Notes: generated from the letters alone by a model not told the origin. A stretch of DNA of 64,000 bases from Pyxicephalus adspersus (GCF_032062135.1 NC_092859.1:37521457-37585456), one strand, 5' to 3'. Shown: positions 48,569 to 61,100, counted from the first letter of the stretch. Made by a program: numbers and translations.

Positions 48569-51500
48569 TGACGACGTACAGAATTCCTAAGAAGATCATC
48601 TTTAACTTAAAATGACGTGGTTATATTTTTAAACATTCTCTCCTCTCTCAAGCAATAATTGACTTTCAGCATAGATTATCTAATTACAACAAATTAAAAA
48701 GCCCTGGTTACTGAAGTCAAATATAGCTGGGCCGTAGAAATCCCCTCCATAATTGCTGAATGAATCAATGGCAAGAATGAATTAAACAGTAAAGACAAAG
48801 CCATTCATTACATAGAAGCCGTACAAAGAATCCTGGAGGCCGAATATATTATAACCTGCAGGCTGTAACCAGACAGCTACTTACTTGTACGCTTTGCTTG
48901 GTGATTTATGTCCTGTGCTGGGAAATGATGCAGAACACAGAGAGAAGTGGAGGAAAACCCACCATCTACAACTCTGCATTCATCAAGTATATAGCACCAA
49001 GATATCTTGCACCAAAGCACAAGTATTGCTCATATGCCACAGCATAATCTACAGGACACACCAGTAGCTGCCACCACAGATGCTCATAGTCCAATGTCTC
49101 CACCATACCCATAACTACACACATATAATTAGGATTTATTTACATATTTTTAAGTTTTTGGGTAGTAAAAATATCCAGAGCATCTGAAAACCCACACAAA
49201 TACAAGATGATGAATAAAATCCATCAGGGGTGAATGGGAAACATTTAGTCTGAAATGTAAAGAAAGGCCATCAAGAAAAGGTGAGCCATAATGCAACATT
49301 GTTTGATGAGCATGGTGAAAGGTGAATGTCCTTAAGGATTCTAGCTTATTGTGATACATCTTTACATCTTGCAGATTCAGCTTCCTTTGCAGCTCTAGGT
49401 TTTTGCTTGCATGACTGCTTAGTGTTGCAAAGGAAGTTGGTGCTGAAAGATAAGTTATATGTTGTGATAATAGCTATGAACAGAGTGAAAATGACAAATG
49501 CTACTCTGTTTTCCAATGATACTTCCAATGATAACCTAGAAGTCAAAAATAGGGATGGGAAGGCCATTTCCCCGGTATTGATTCTGCAGCATTAAAGTTC
49601 ATTTCTACACTAGAATATGTAAATAAGTCTGCTAAAAATACACTATATGGTCTATTCTGCCCCCAAAAAGCATCTAAATTGAGTCAAACTAATGCATTTC
49701 CCCCCAATTTGTTTTACATTTATACATTAACAAAATGCATGTAATGAATGCCAATATCCATGTGTTGCACATTTTTAATGTACATTGCAATGTATTTGAT
49801 GCTGAATGTCAGCACACATCATAATGTTCATCAACACACATTAATGAGCATCATAATTCATATATATGCTTCATGCTTCAGCAATGATACCCTAATAACC
49901 AGCTAAGTTAAACTGCCATATTCCCATCACTAAATGACAAATCCTCTGCCGTCTCCAAATAAAGTACAGGATAAAGAAACGGTTATTTTTTTATCCCTAA
50001 TACAAAACTGGTAACCTATCCACAGTGCTACCAAAATGAGTTGTAAGAAGGAACAGAACAGCCACCTAAATGAAGGGAGAACATAGCTACAACTACAGAG
50101 AAGCAAGCTACAAATACAAATTTCTTGCAGACTGTCAGTGCCAGAAGGTGACAGCACTGGTAAAGAGGTAACCATTATAGTGACTGAATGAAATAAAATT
50201 TGGAGTAAAGTGTACCGCCAACCAAAACCTTTTTTTCTAGCTTTGGATAAAGTGGGACAGGGTTAAGATCTCTGATCTCTATTACATGTCTGTGTACCTT
50301 GGGAGATACGATTCAGTATATGACTATATGAAGGATTAAGTGGGGGTAGTTCCTGCATGTTTGTGTTGTTGCAGAAGCAGGAACTCTTCCAATGCTGCAC
50401 TTGTTTCTGTGGCGATCATAAGTAGGTTTTCTCCTGAATATTTCCACTCTCATCCTGATAAATCTTTTGGGACAGAAAATGCAGAAAAATCTCCCTCACA
50501 GAGGCAAAGGCAGCGATTAAAAAAGCTATATTATATACTTTTTAATTGGATGCATTACGTTTTATTCTTTTTAATCTCATAGAAAGCGTATGGCATTTTG
50601 AGCAGTGTTGTGTTTAAAAAATCTTAGAACCAAAGCAGTAAAAGCAAACTACATCATCAAATTATGAGAGTGTTGGTTCACAAAACAGGAAAACTGATAT
50701 ATTTCAGTTTTACTTTATAAACATTAATCACATATGCATTCACACAGGTCCAGTTTCAGGAATCACAAAACTCAAAAGTCACAATTTCAAAGGACTTTGT
50801 AAGTTTTTGGGAATATTTAGGTGAATCACATATATATGCAAACCACTTGTTTTTTTTTAAGATTCACTCATAACTTTCAGTGACGCATTACATAAAAATA
50901 AAGTTAGCATGTATTTTAATAGTTAGCAAGATGGTTCCATGAAATCCATCTTTCCAGCACTTGTAGATTAAAATACCATTAAATGTTAAGGTTTTTAGAA
51001 ATCAGAAAGAGGTCAGCCTGAAAGCTGGCAGCCATCAGTGGTTAACCTTGTACACAAGTCTTGTATCCCTGAATTTAGGCCCTGAGCTTGTCCTGACATT
51101 GATTTCTGCATACATCTGCTCCTTCTATCTCATTTTATACACAGCCTGAGCACTCAGCTCCCCCTGGGCTGCATGTATTAAGCTGATGTTACACATAGCC
51201 AGCAGCCCGAGGCTGGGATCAGACACTCATTTTGTACCTTTGTAGAAGGATTACCGAGATTTTCTCCAGCGGGTGTTAAAATCTTAATTGAAATTCACGA
51301 GTAAATATTATCATTCATGTGATTTTCGCAGACATACCAGTCTATGTTATTAGTTGGGCAAATCAAGGAAGTCTTAGGACAAAAAAAAAATATTTATTAC
51401 CGGTATGTCTTGGCATTTCTAACCTTAGGAAAGGGATCCAACTGAGCTCTTACTGTAACTATGTATACAGTATAGACCCATAGTGATCCATATTTCTATA

Positions 51501-51892
51501 GTTGTTTAAAAGCATCTTCTTGTACATTTTATTTCATCTCATAACAACTACCATGCATAGGCAACTATTGCAAAATTACTATTTTTTAAAGGGATAAAAA
51601 TATATCTGTATACCCTCATCATTCACATATCAGGGTGTGACAACAGTATATTTTTGGTAAGATTTCTAGGAAGTGATGTACACCCCAAATGAAGACCCTC
51701 CAGACTAGCTCATGGTAGAATGGTAAATTGAAGGTAAGCTAAATATATAATCTATTAAAAGAATAGAGAAAAGCAGTATTATTGTGTTCAATGATAATTC
51801 TCATAGTTAACAATACAAAACAATTTAGTTTTAGTAAGCCACAATCAAATACAAAATAACATTTGGCACAATACATACGTCATTCAGCATAT
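48569..51892. other. Long gene-free stretch
   Basis: No exon found. 48690-48850 is unique-looking with paired ATTA/AATGAAT cores, a weak conserved-element candidate. 49690-49880 may be a degenerate family N repeat (ATGTGTTGCAC, CAACACACATTAATG). Confidence 0.35.
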
Positions 51893-52370
51893 ACATATAT
51901 ATATATATATAAAACCATAAATGTTATAACTTGCAAAACAGCAACGTTGTTCATGTTGACCGTTGTACCCAACGCGTTTCGCCCTATTAGGCTTCCTCAG
52001 GGGTAACGGTGTCAACAAAAATTTAACAAGCAGTTATTGTGTCTAAGTTTATAAAGATATATGTAAATATTAATGTTGTGGTTACATTAGAGGTGAGCAA
52101 AAGTAAACATAAAAGTAGTTTTGGGTAAACAGTAATATAGAAAATAGTAGTGACTTTAGAGAACAGGTAAATATGTGTAGAGTATCAATAGATAATCAAT
52201 TACAATACAGTAAATTTGCTAAATAATAAAGAATGTACAATATCAACAGAAACTAAAGAAAAGTATTTATAGATACAAATATATGACTTACACGGTCTGG
52301 TTATATGGCTTGGTTTTGCTAGAATAACAGAATTGGGGTAATTTGAGGTTGTTTTTGATGGTAATATAAC
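51893..52370 (-). mobile_element. Penelope-like element fragment 3
   Basis: AT-rich minus-strand sequence carrying the best hammerhead-like motif of the window (51956-52015) and a (TA)n tract at 51893-51911. The other four motif-bearing stretches share only the motif, which argues for different subfamilies. No protein-coding remnant. Both limits are approximate. Confidence 0.5.
51956..52015 (-). ncRNA. Hammerhead-ribozyme-like motif, near-intact
   Basis: Minus strand, in order: TTGACACCGTTACCC (stem I), CTGAGGA (fits the CUGANGA box), A, GCC-TAATAG-GGC (stem II), GAAA, CGCG, TT (possible NUH cleavage site GUU), GGGTACAACGGTCAA (stem I partner). Stem I pairs as TTGAC/GTCAA, CGTT/AACG and ACCC/GGGT around two small internal loops. 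ACGCGT can form a very short stem III or pair between two molecules. Short-stem-III type I hammerheads are known in Penelope-like retroelements. One A between the CUGANGA box and stem II departs from the standard core, so activity is uncertain. Confidence 0.6.
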
Positions 52371-52443
52371 CCAATGTATATCGTAGAGCTGGCCGATATA
52401 GATGCTGGCATCCATTTCTTAATAATTAGATTTCTTAAAAGAG

Positions 52444-52590
52444 ATGGAAGTAATTTCTTAAAAATAATTTGCTATTATTGTCAAATATTTTCAATCCTGG
52501 ACCAGATCCTTTCCAGGTTTGATGGATCACCCAGGTTTTCCCATGATGGTCAACTTTCCCAGACTTAAGGAGATTTGATAAATCAGGCCC
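52444..52590 (+). mobile_element. Palindromic MITE, family P, left arm lost
   Basis: TTTCTTAAAAATAATTTGCTA, CAATCCTGGACCAGATCC, GGATCACCCAGG and GATAAATCAGGCCC match the right half of 15772-15989. The left arm is missing. Confidence 0.8.
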
Positions 52591-53821
52591 ATTATCACAT
52601 AAGAATCATGCACCATTTTCTAATTAAAACTTTTTACAACTGACCCCATGTTGCAGCTGTGTCTTATTCAAACTCTGAGCTGTAAATAATAACAAATGTT
52701 TTCCTGAGTTTTGGAAAGTGACATCCAGACCATACAGAATTGTAGCAGAAATGTAATGACTGCCCTCATGTGGTGATACAGCAGAATTTTAGAATATTTA
52801 CTGGTTAGGCATTGTGACTTCTGAAACACATTCTGTGCTGTTACAGTGAAGTATTGCTATGTGATGTCGGATGTAGTTTTTGCTCAACAGACTAACCCAT
52901 ATATGAATTTTTAATTCGTGAAATACATAAAACATTTGCTATTCTAAATATTAACAATACCAATGCAGTTATTACTGCATGTAAAGTAACATTAATTTTA
53001 CATGAAGCTAAAACTGTATAAACACTTCCAGCTGCAAGTAAAGCTTGTCAGAAAGTCCACTCAATTTGTCTTGCAGTACATGTAAATCCTAACTAAAACA
53101 AATTGGTTTGCTAGAACATTATACAGTAAATATTTATTAAAAAAACGTTTACTTTATTTAGTTTATTTAGTTTGGTCATTTCATACACCTTGAAGCAGTA
53201 TAAAAGCTCCAATGCATTATACTTGGATAGGAGCTGTCCAGTGCTGATCTTGAATTTTCACAATAACAAAGCAAGGGTATGTTTTTTTATTTTTTATAAT
53301 TATATTTAGACTAAAAACCGTGTTCTTCCACAAAAATTGTTAGGTTATTATTTAGTCATGAAACTTGAGAGGATTTAGAGACAGAAAAAAGTATTGTGGG
53401 AAACAGTGGGTTGCAAAAAGCACCTAACTTATGAAAGCAGAACTCCTTATTTGTATACTTTTTTCCAGAGCAGTGCATTAAAGTACCTAGCATGATAGCC
53501 AGTTAGTTATCATTTCATCTGCCACATCCAGTCCAGATATTCATTAATGTTATAACATAATACTAGGTTGCACCAGCAATTCATGCCATGTTACATCTTC
53601 CTGTCATGTTCTTAGACAAAAAAACATCTGCCTTGACCCATGTGTCTATATCCTGGTTATATTCCTGACACTTATTAGAAGTTAAAAAGCTGTTGGAAAA
53701 AGCAGTAAACATCTTCAACAAGTAAAGTTGAAGGTGACTAATACTAGCTGTCAAGAAGAAAGTTTCAGAGGGGAAATATCATGAAGGAATTCCTATAGTT
53801 TATATGAAGAGTTTGTGCTGG
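52591..53821. other. No gene seen
   Basis: AT-rich; no exon or repeat boundary recognised. Confidence 0.4.
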
Positions 53822-53829
53822 TTAGTTAT
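53822..53829. repeat. 8-bp target duplication, left
   Basis: TTAGTTAT, identical to 54683-54690. Eight bases is the hAT hallmark. Confidence 0.8.
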
Positions 53830-54212
53830 TAGGGATGAGTGAGAATGCCTCGCAAAAAATCTCTTGCAGTCTCGCAAAAATTTCCTAGAACTTCCAATGG
53901 TTCCACCAAATTTCGGCAAAACGTTTTTGTGAAACCATCGGAAGATCAAAGAATTTAAAACAGGATGATTCCCAGAGCTGCGTTCAGCCCTAGAAATCCT
54001 CCTGTTTGCAATCCCCAGGGCACTAGAGGTTAAATAACCTCCAGTGCCCCAGGGATCACAAACTCTTCTCAATGTTTGCAGTCACGGCTGCAATTATTGA
54101 GAAGATACCCAGCACTACAGGTTAAATGGGGAGAAGTCTCCCTAATCAAAACCTCTAGTGCTCTCTGATTTGCTGAGAAAGGCTTTTGCTGTTGCCGCCA
54201 TGTAGTATATGT

Positions 54213-54289
54213 GTTCCTGGATAGAGTTTCTCTATCCAGGAACGCTGGACTTCTGTGTTCTTGGATAGAGAAACTCTATCCAAGAGCAC
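54213..54289. repeat. Twin related hairpins
   Basis: Hairpin 1: GTTCCTGGATAGAG, loop TTT, CTCTATCCAGGAAC (54213-54243, perfect). Hairpin 2: GTGTTCTTGGATAGAG, loop AAA, CTCTATCCAAGAGCAC (54255-54289, one G-T wobble). Confidence 0.9.
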
Positions 54290-54298
54290 ATACAACTA

Positions 54299-54537
54299 CC
54301 GTGTTTCCCCGATTTTAAGACATCCCCATTAAATAAGCCACCCCCGATTTTTGAAAAAATAATTAAAATAAGACACTCACCCGTGAATAAGACATCCCCC
54401 GATATTTGATCCTGTGTGTGTCTCCTTGATGCTGGCTGCAGCATGGAAAAATAAGACATCCCCTGAAAATAAGACCTAGGGCATATTTTGGCATTTCAAA
54501 AAATATAAGAGAGTGCCTTATAATCGGGGAAACAGGG
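54299..54537. mobile_element. Nested MITE with TA duplication
   Basis: It opens CCGTGTTTCCCCGATTTTAAG and closes CTTATAATCGGGGAAACAGGG. TA flanks both ends (54297-54298, 54538-54539). The interior repeats AATAAGACATCCCC words. Many vertebrates carry related CCCCGAAAATAAGAC repeats. The TA target fits a Tc1/mariner-type mobiliser. Confidence 0.85.
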
Positions 54538-54682
54538 TAGTAAAGGGCTGCAAGAGCAAGAGCTGTCAGCTCTGCTCCCCTGATTGGTCTTGCAGGTCCC
54601 AAAAATACCTACATGTTTGGTAAGCGAGAACAGCCCAATACGCCGTGAGACCGAATTTAATAAATTCGCTAGCTCATCCCTT

Positions 54683-54690
54683 TTAGTTAT
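54683..54690. repeat. 8-bp target duplication, right
   Basis: TTAGTTAT, identical to 53822-53829. Confidence 0.8.
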
Positions 54691-55332
54691 ATACCTTGAC
54701 CCAGAATACTAGACTGTTGATTAGTTCTTTGCAGTCTGTGTGGTTTCCTACAATTGTGTTCTGATAAATCCACAGAAGAAATTCATATTTACCCAGCTTA
54801 TTGGTAATTGTAAATCAGGACAGAAGGTTACGCTGAGGGTAAATGTCACGGCATGTTCTATTTCGTCTAGCAGGTTATAATAAACTATCTGGTATTTGCT
54901 GACCAGGGTCCCTGCTATGGGAATATGCCATTGCCAACTCGAATGAAGCATGTGAATATAAAAGAATAGGCAGATTTCCCCTAAAAGGACCTTGTCTTGA
55001 AAGAAATTACTTTTTTTTTACAAAGTTCTACTTTTACAAGGAAATATCTAATTATTTTAAAAGTCCTGCCTAAAGTGGAAATATCATTGATACATGTAAA
55101 CTGCCATGGATTAAACTCATTCTAAAAATTTTATAAACTGATGATTTGGCTTCAGCAGTTTCAGTGTGATGAGTTGTGCCACAATTGGCTAAATATTTTA
55201 ACTGTATACTCATTGTTTGTCTAGAAATTATTCAACACAGTGAACAGAAATGCCAACCAGGCAAGCAGTATTTTTAAAATCCAGATGGGGAAAGGCAGTT
55301 AACATTGGATTGGTTGGATTTGATCTCTCCTA
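54691..55332. other. No feature seen
   Basis: AT-rich; no gene. Confidence 0.4.
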
Positions 55333-56170
55333 AAGAAGCAGTAATGGCCATAAAATGTGGACAGAGAGGGCAGCCCCAATAGGTGAAGAAAGGGTTAACT
55401 AGTAGCAGAGAGCTTAGGGTGTAGTTTAGTTAAAGGCCGGGTCAGAAGTGAGAAGGGAGGAGAATAGAGGGATTAAATACTTCAAGAATTAGAAGTAAAG
55501 GACAGTTTGGCGGGAAGAAAAATTTCCCACCCTCCCTTCCTGTGTTCTTGGATTGTGGCGGTTGGGGTTTAGGAAGGTAAGAGTCCTGGTGCTAAGTTTG
55601 GAAGGGGCAACCAAAAGGTAGGGTGCTCCCTTTTTTTATTACAGTGTTGGGGCCCCTGAGGCAGTGCAGGGCGTCTAGGGGCCAGTGTGACATAAAGATG
55701 TAAAGATACGTTGTTGGTACGGACTTTACCTTTGCTAGGCCTGCAACCTGGTTGGTTAAAATTAGTTCAGGTTGTCTAATATAGTGCAATTGGGCATGGC
55801 TGTTTAATGGGAATTTTTAGTTAAATTTTTAGTAAATACTGAGAAAGTTTGTTATATTAGTGTGGTGTGTTATGTTATGTTATGTTTGTGTTATGTTAAT
55901 AGATATGTGAAGTTGGATTTCAAATGTTTTATTTATGCTAAGTTATTTTAATTTGTGTTAAATATGTTATTTATGTTTATAAAAAATGTTTATATTGAAA
56001 TGGTATTTATTACAATAAAGAAAGGTATTTCTTTTGTTAATAAACGGCTGCTTTCAAGCCATTTTAAAGTCCAGTTATGTGTTTGAGTGTTTTTTGGGGA
56101 TATGGGTGGCTGGTAGGGGGGTGGTGGTATAAGAGAGGCTGAAGGTCCGAGCTACCCTGGTCATGTGTAT
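55333..56170 (+). mobile_element. LTR-like element, plus copy
   Basis: It has a GC-rich first part (GGGTTAACTAGTAGCAGAG, TTTGGCGGGAAGA), a long AT-rich part with TTATG repeats at 55870-55900, then AATAAACGGCTGCTTTC and AAGGTCCGAGCTACCCTGGTC. The last two blocks recur in reverse complement at 60688-60850. The AATAAA-containing end suggests an LTR or a retroelement 3' end. No coding sequence. Confidence 0.55.
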
Positions 56171-57940
56171 ATGTGATTAATTACAAGATCATTTCAAGTG
56201 TTGAAATGTATACTATTAAAGTTTTATTTAACCTAAACCAAGCTGAAGTTTAGTCAAGATAAATAATGTAAAAGAAAGTAAAATCCTCCTTCTTTTCTGT
56301 GAATTCCATGAGAAATAAATGTAGACACAAAGAGACCAGAAGTGTGTTATTTGTAGGATTGCCAGGTCAAAATAATGAAACACTTTCCTAAAAAAGGAAT
56401 TGATTGCAATTTCTTACTTTTTTTTGGAAGGGGGACTATATAATTGGTTAACTGTATCTGAAGGCAAACCCTTTCTTTATGGGTGTGGTGGTGTATAGAG
56501 TAGGAAAAGGTTGGAGCCATGTCAGATGTTTATTGCTGTCTATGTACCAAATGGTTGAATTCTTAGGGAGGACAACCTAGTCCTGGTGACAACAATCATC
56601 ACCTTTGTCACAGGACAAGAAGCGAGAAAAATAACTTTTTCTGGGTTGTCGCCAGGACAGAAATAGAGATGTTTGGTGATAAATTAATAACCTTCCTTAA
56701 TATGGACATATTTCATCCTGATTCTTGTTGTGTTGATAGGACAAGAAATATAGCTTTTCTCTCTAATGGGAACCAGATGGCCCATTCTTTAATCTAAACC
56801 TACCTGGACGATGGATAAATTCTTGGTCCTAACAATATTTAGTGCTTCACAAAATATGTCACATCACACTTATATAAAGGAGCTCATTCATATGAGATCA
56901 TTTGCCAGATTTTCACTCAGTACTTTTAAAGCATTTCCAACACCTGCTGGATAAGTAGACATCGAGAGGTGAACAAGTTGAAGAAGAAGTTTTTTTAATG
57001 GGAATATTGCAGTGTTTTACATCCTACAAATAAACAGTTCCCATTATTGCCCCTGTCTCTCTTTTTATGGACAGGACTTCTGCAGAGAAAATTTACTCTG
57101 ACACGGAACATCAGTGGGAGGAATTGAACAGCCGCACATTCAGAGTCTATTAGAGAAAAGGAACCATCTTGTGCTTCAGTGTGGATAATGCAACACAACT
57201 TTTTGGAGACAATAGTGGCTATGTGTTTAACCATTTCTCTACTAGACCTTGAGTTCTCTGCAAAGGATGACTCATGGCTATTCAGTCAGAGATACACAAT
57301 AAAGAGCTAAAAAAGTTAGACATTAAAGTCTAGTAAGTAGATATTAAAACCATTACTAAAATCTCATGTTAACATCTTTATGTAATTTAAAAAAAAACAA
57401 TCAAAATAAATACATAGATAAACTACATATATAGGTGCTGTTTTGACAGCCAAGGTTTTTTTATTCTTATCTATCCAGTACTCTATCCAGAGGCTGCTGT
57501 TGCTGATTTAGAATTCTAAAAGTTCTCATCTGTCTGGTATAAGGATCCTATAGTATGAATGTCTGTGCAGAAAAAAGTAGCCAAACGACCAGCATTTTTA
57601 CAAGAAGGTTGTATTTAAGACCTCAGTGTTTCTCTCAAGAAAGATTTATTAAAGGTAGCATAAAATATTTCCTGTCACTCATTCATAGGGTTCAGTTACT
57701 TTATTCAATTGCTGACATTTTTTTCTTAGATATTCCCCTCTGTATTTCTTATCCTATGCCACTGTTCTGCCATGGAGGAAGACATCCAATGACAGCAAGA
57801 ATAATCCATTCCTTATAGAAGAAAGTAAATAAATATTTTCTTTTAAAAATAATTTTCATATCAATGAAGAAATACAGTAATAAACATGAAAAATGGTCAC
57901 ACATCAGAGTGTTTACAAAAGGTTTTTTATTAAATACACT
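56171..57940. other. No gene seen
   Basis: AT-rich. The 79-codon minus frame at 56995 and 87-codon plus frame at 57555 have no recognisable domain. Confidence 0.4.
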
Positions 57941-58162
57941 GTCTGATTTATTAAAGCTCTTCAAGCCTGGAGTGGATACACTTTCATCATTGAAGCTGGG
58001 TTATCCAGAAAACCTGAAATGTATTTCTTCATAGTTATTTGATATATGCTAGCAAATATTTTGAAACCTGGACCAGATCTATTCCTGGTTTACTGGATCA
58101 CCCAGCTTCACTGATGAAAGTGTATCCTCTCCAGCCTTGGAGAGCTTTAATAAATCAGGGCC
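57941..58162 (+). mobile_element. Palindromic MITE, family P, nearly complete
   Basis: It opens GTCTGATTTATTAAAGCTC and closes GAGCTTTAATAAATCAGGGCC. Both arms and the centre (TGCTAGCAAATATTTTG, CCTGGACCAGATC) match 15772-15989 in the same orientation. Confidence 0.9.
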
Positions 58163-58886
58163 AAAGACTAAAACATGTCTCATTAGTGTGGAAGGTAAAA
58201 ATGACTTCAGAACTGTGTTTAAAGGTAAACATATATTTTATGTATGTGTTAGGTATACATTGCGTTGCACCTTGGATTATTCCTCCCATGGTACATAACA
58301 TGTACCTTTACAACTGACAGCCTGATGTGTGAATGTGGAGGGTGGAGCGTAATAGTAAAGGAAACTGGCACTGACACTGGCCTAAAGAAATCCATCACCA
58401 TTGGTAAACCTTTGCACGAATGATTGTACTGGTTAAAGCTTGCCAACACAATATAATATATTATTTCTTGTCATTAATAATCCATTAGCCATTGACATCA
58501 CAGCCAATTACAGCAGAAAAGATCCAATCACACTAGAATAATGTCAATGGTATATTAGTGAAAAAATACAGCAATAAGGGAAAGGTTACACTAAAACTGA
58601 CACACGCCTGGATGATTCCAGTAACAAGGAAAATTAATAAAACTAAAAAGTAATTATCCTATCTTTGTGAAACGTATTTAAGACCTCTCATTTCCTAACC
58701 ATTTTCCACCTGGAAATGATAGCTGCTGGGTTGCCAAACTGATTCCTTGGTTTATGAACTGGCTCTCAATATAGGTAAACTGGATAGGTAATGATCACAC
58801 AGGCTAAAGCTGCACAAACAAATTTTAATCTGATTGTACAACCTATGTCCAGTCATTTTGTAAAGTAAAGCCATTACCATCTAGTT
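58163..58886. other. No feature seen
   Basis: No gene or repeat boundary recognised. Confidence 0.35.
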
Positions 58887-59151
58887 CAGTGTTTCTCAGT
58901 CTTCTTTTGTGACTTCAGGGAACACCTGCCGTATTTACTATATCCACAACTCATAGTACATTAGTGTGGTGGTCCATAGGAAGAATGTCTCTTATATTGC
59001 TGGCCAGTGGGAAGAATGTAACCCTTACAGATAGCCAAAAAGATCATTGGTGTCATCCAAACTGCCATGAGAGGCACAATTGCTCATTGCTCAAGGAACT
59101 TCTCTTGAGAAACACTAGGATTCCACAAAACTCGTGGTTGAGAAACACTCG
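58887..59151 (+). mobile_element. hAT-like MITE (CAGTGTTTCTCA ends)
   Basis: It opens CAGTGTTTCTCAGTCTTC and closes GTGGTTGAGAAACACTC, inverted ends of the CAGTGTTTCTCAACC type common in hAT MITEs. Blocks are shared with 4330-4515 and, inverted, with 13470-13665. A clean 8-bp duplication was not found. The 67-codon frame inside is incidental. Confidence 0.75.
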
Positions 59152-60687
59152 GGGACTAGTGATCTAAAACGAAAAACTACAAACAAGGAGGAGAATCAGA
59201 AAAAGAGACTCTCTCAAGACAATCAATCAGCAAAAGAAAAGAAATCTAGCATGTCAAAGAAGAGGGACAAAAACACCAGAAGGAGGTACAGAGATTGGTT
59301 CACTTTACACTTTGCAAACCAAAAATATAGATAGAGAACAGAGGGTTTTTTGGCAGCTATTTATACAAAAATGTCAGTTACATGCAAGTGTTGTATATTT
59401 CCCAAATCCAGGATTTGGGATAACACAATGAGCACACTATTTAGTGGTCACTCAGTGAAATTCATGTTATATACTGTGAGCAGACATTCTAATAAATGGC
59501 ATTAGGGGCCACTAAATGTAGTCTGGCAGTCAATGTTAAATGTGAACTAGAGAGGAGTCTTGTATATATCCTGTACCATCGGCAATATTTTCAGTTTATG
59601 GAAGTTATTTTGGTTTCGGTGGTCTGTCTAGCCTAGGTTTATGAAGGGACAGTTGGCAGCTATAATTGGTTTGGATTTAAAAGCCTAAAATGTAATGATA
59701 AGGCTACATAAAATAATATGAGATTTAAATTAATTTGTTTGCATTAATATATTATTATAATTACAAAATGTATTTAGGATATTAAATATTTTTCAGTCAT
59801 TTCTTATATTTCATATGTTGGGGCTGCACACACTCAGGTATACGACATCAACTACTCGAAAAAGGGGAAAGAAACGTGGAAAAGGGAACATTTTACTAAT
59901 AATTGGAATGAATGGGGACATTGATAAAAAACTATACTAAAAGAATTATGGATATATTTATAACTGACTGTTCCTTCTACGAAATGCTGGTAATATTACT
60001 TCCCTGACTTTAATACACTGTCACTGAACCAGAACAAGAATACAGATGTGCAATTCACACTTGTTCAGGGTCAGGGACTTGAAATTATTGTAGCCTTAGA
60101 CAGCTAGGAAGCTAGCAAACATTTCAAGAAGGAGGCAAGCCATGACTGTCTATGTATTTCTCTTAGTACAGCGAAAATGAACCCTTTTAAGCTACAAAGT
60201 ACGTTTCTATTCATTATCTTGTCTTTATCAAAGGAAAGCAATTACACAAGTATACAGAGGTTATTTATTTTTAGGACCAAAAGCTTTGTTAATAGTGCAA
60301 TAATCCTCAACAACCAATATGCAGTTGTACTCATTGTTGGTAAAAGTTAAAATCTGAATCGCAGGGGGACTGTATTTTCATTGCACCTTGATAGCTTTAT
60401 TTAAAAACAACATTGATCAGGGAAACACACACATACTCAAAAACTTACATATTATTAGGTTATCTGCAGCAGTTTTTTTCTGAATACTGCACTATAGCAG
60501 CATACTTAAAATAATGAAAAGTCATTATTTTAACCATTTTATTAAAGCAAAGTTTGTATATTGGAATGCAATAAAATTAATTTGGAAATCTACCAGAAAC
60601 CTCTGCATTGCAAAAGGAGTCTTGATGTTGGTATGGGTTTCACTATCAGATTGGATTTCTCTATTTATACATGAAAACAGTACTTGA
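59152..60687. other. No gene seen
   Basis: The lysine-rich 66-codon frame at 59134 is low-complexity A-rich DNA. The rest is AT-rich. Confidence 0.4.
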
Positions 60688-61100
60688 CCAGGGTAGCTCG
60701 GACCTTCTAGCCCATCTCTTATAAACACCATTATAATAACTACCACCTACTACCAAATCTCCCCCTGCTTACCAGCCACGCCCCCCCATAAATATTCCAG
60801 CACAAAATCTTGGATTTTAAATTGGCTGGCGAGCAGCCGTTTATTTAAAACACCATTAAATAAAGTTAAATTCCCAAATAATTAACAAACAAATATCCAA
60901 ATAAATTAAATGCCAAATGAAATTACATTTTACACTTTGATAAGCATACATTAACATACTCCTACCCCACGTTGCATACTAGCCCAGCCCCCTCTAGCCA
61001 CACTACCTTTTTTCTTAACCCCTTAAAAGCTCTGGGCTAGGCCTAGCACCTGGTCATGCAGGCCCTGCGCCTAATTCTTACGGCTACGTGCCTCTCTTTC
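60688..61100 (-). mobile_element. LTR-like element, minus copy
   Basis: The minus strand carries AATAAACGGCTGCTCGCC and AAGGTCCGAGCTACCCTGGTC, the same blocks as the plus copy at 55333-56170. Its upstream part (GGGGTTAAGAAAAAAGGTAG, GAGGGGGCTGGGC) is more diverged. No coding sequence. Confidence 0.55.

Larger units (their letters stand above)
53830..54682. mobile_element. hAT-type non-autonomous element with nested MITE
   Basis: The ends TAGGGATGAG and CTCATCCCTT are inverted with one mismatch and are flanked by a perfect 8-bp duplication. The interior has no transposase. It contains local inverted pairs (CTAGAGGTTAAATAACCTCCAG near 54025), twin hairpins at 54213-54289 and a complete second MITE at 54299-54537. 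The 90-codon minus frame at 53800 is incidental. Confidence 0.85.

Noticed and set aside
48089..48615. Overlapping 71-105-codon frames on both strands
   Set aside because: They lie in the CpG-rich palindromic MITE, whose repeated CGAACGA words lack stops; Arg/Ser-rich composition is an artefact.
59134..59334. Lysine-rich small protein
   Set aside because: Low-complexity A-rich DNA; overlaps the end of a hAT-like MITE.
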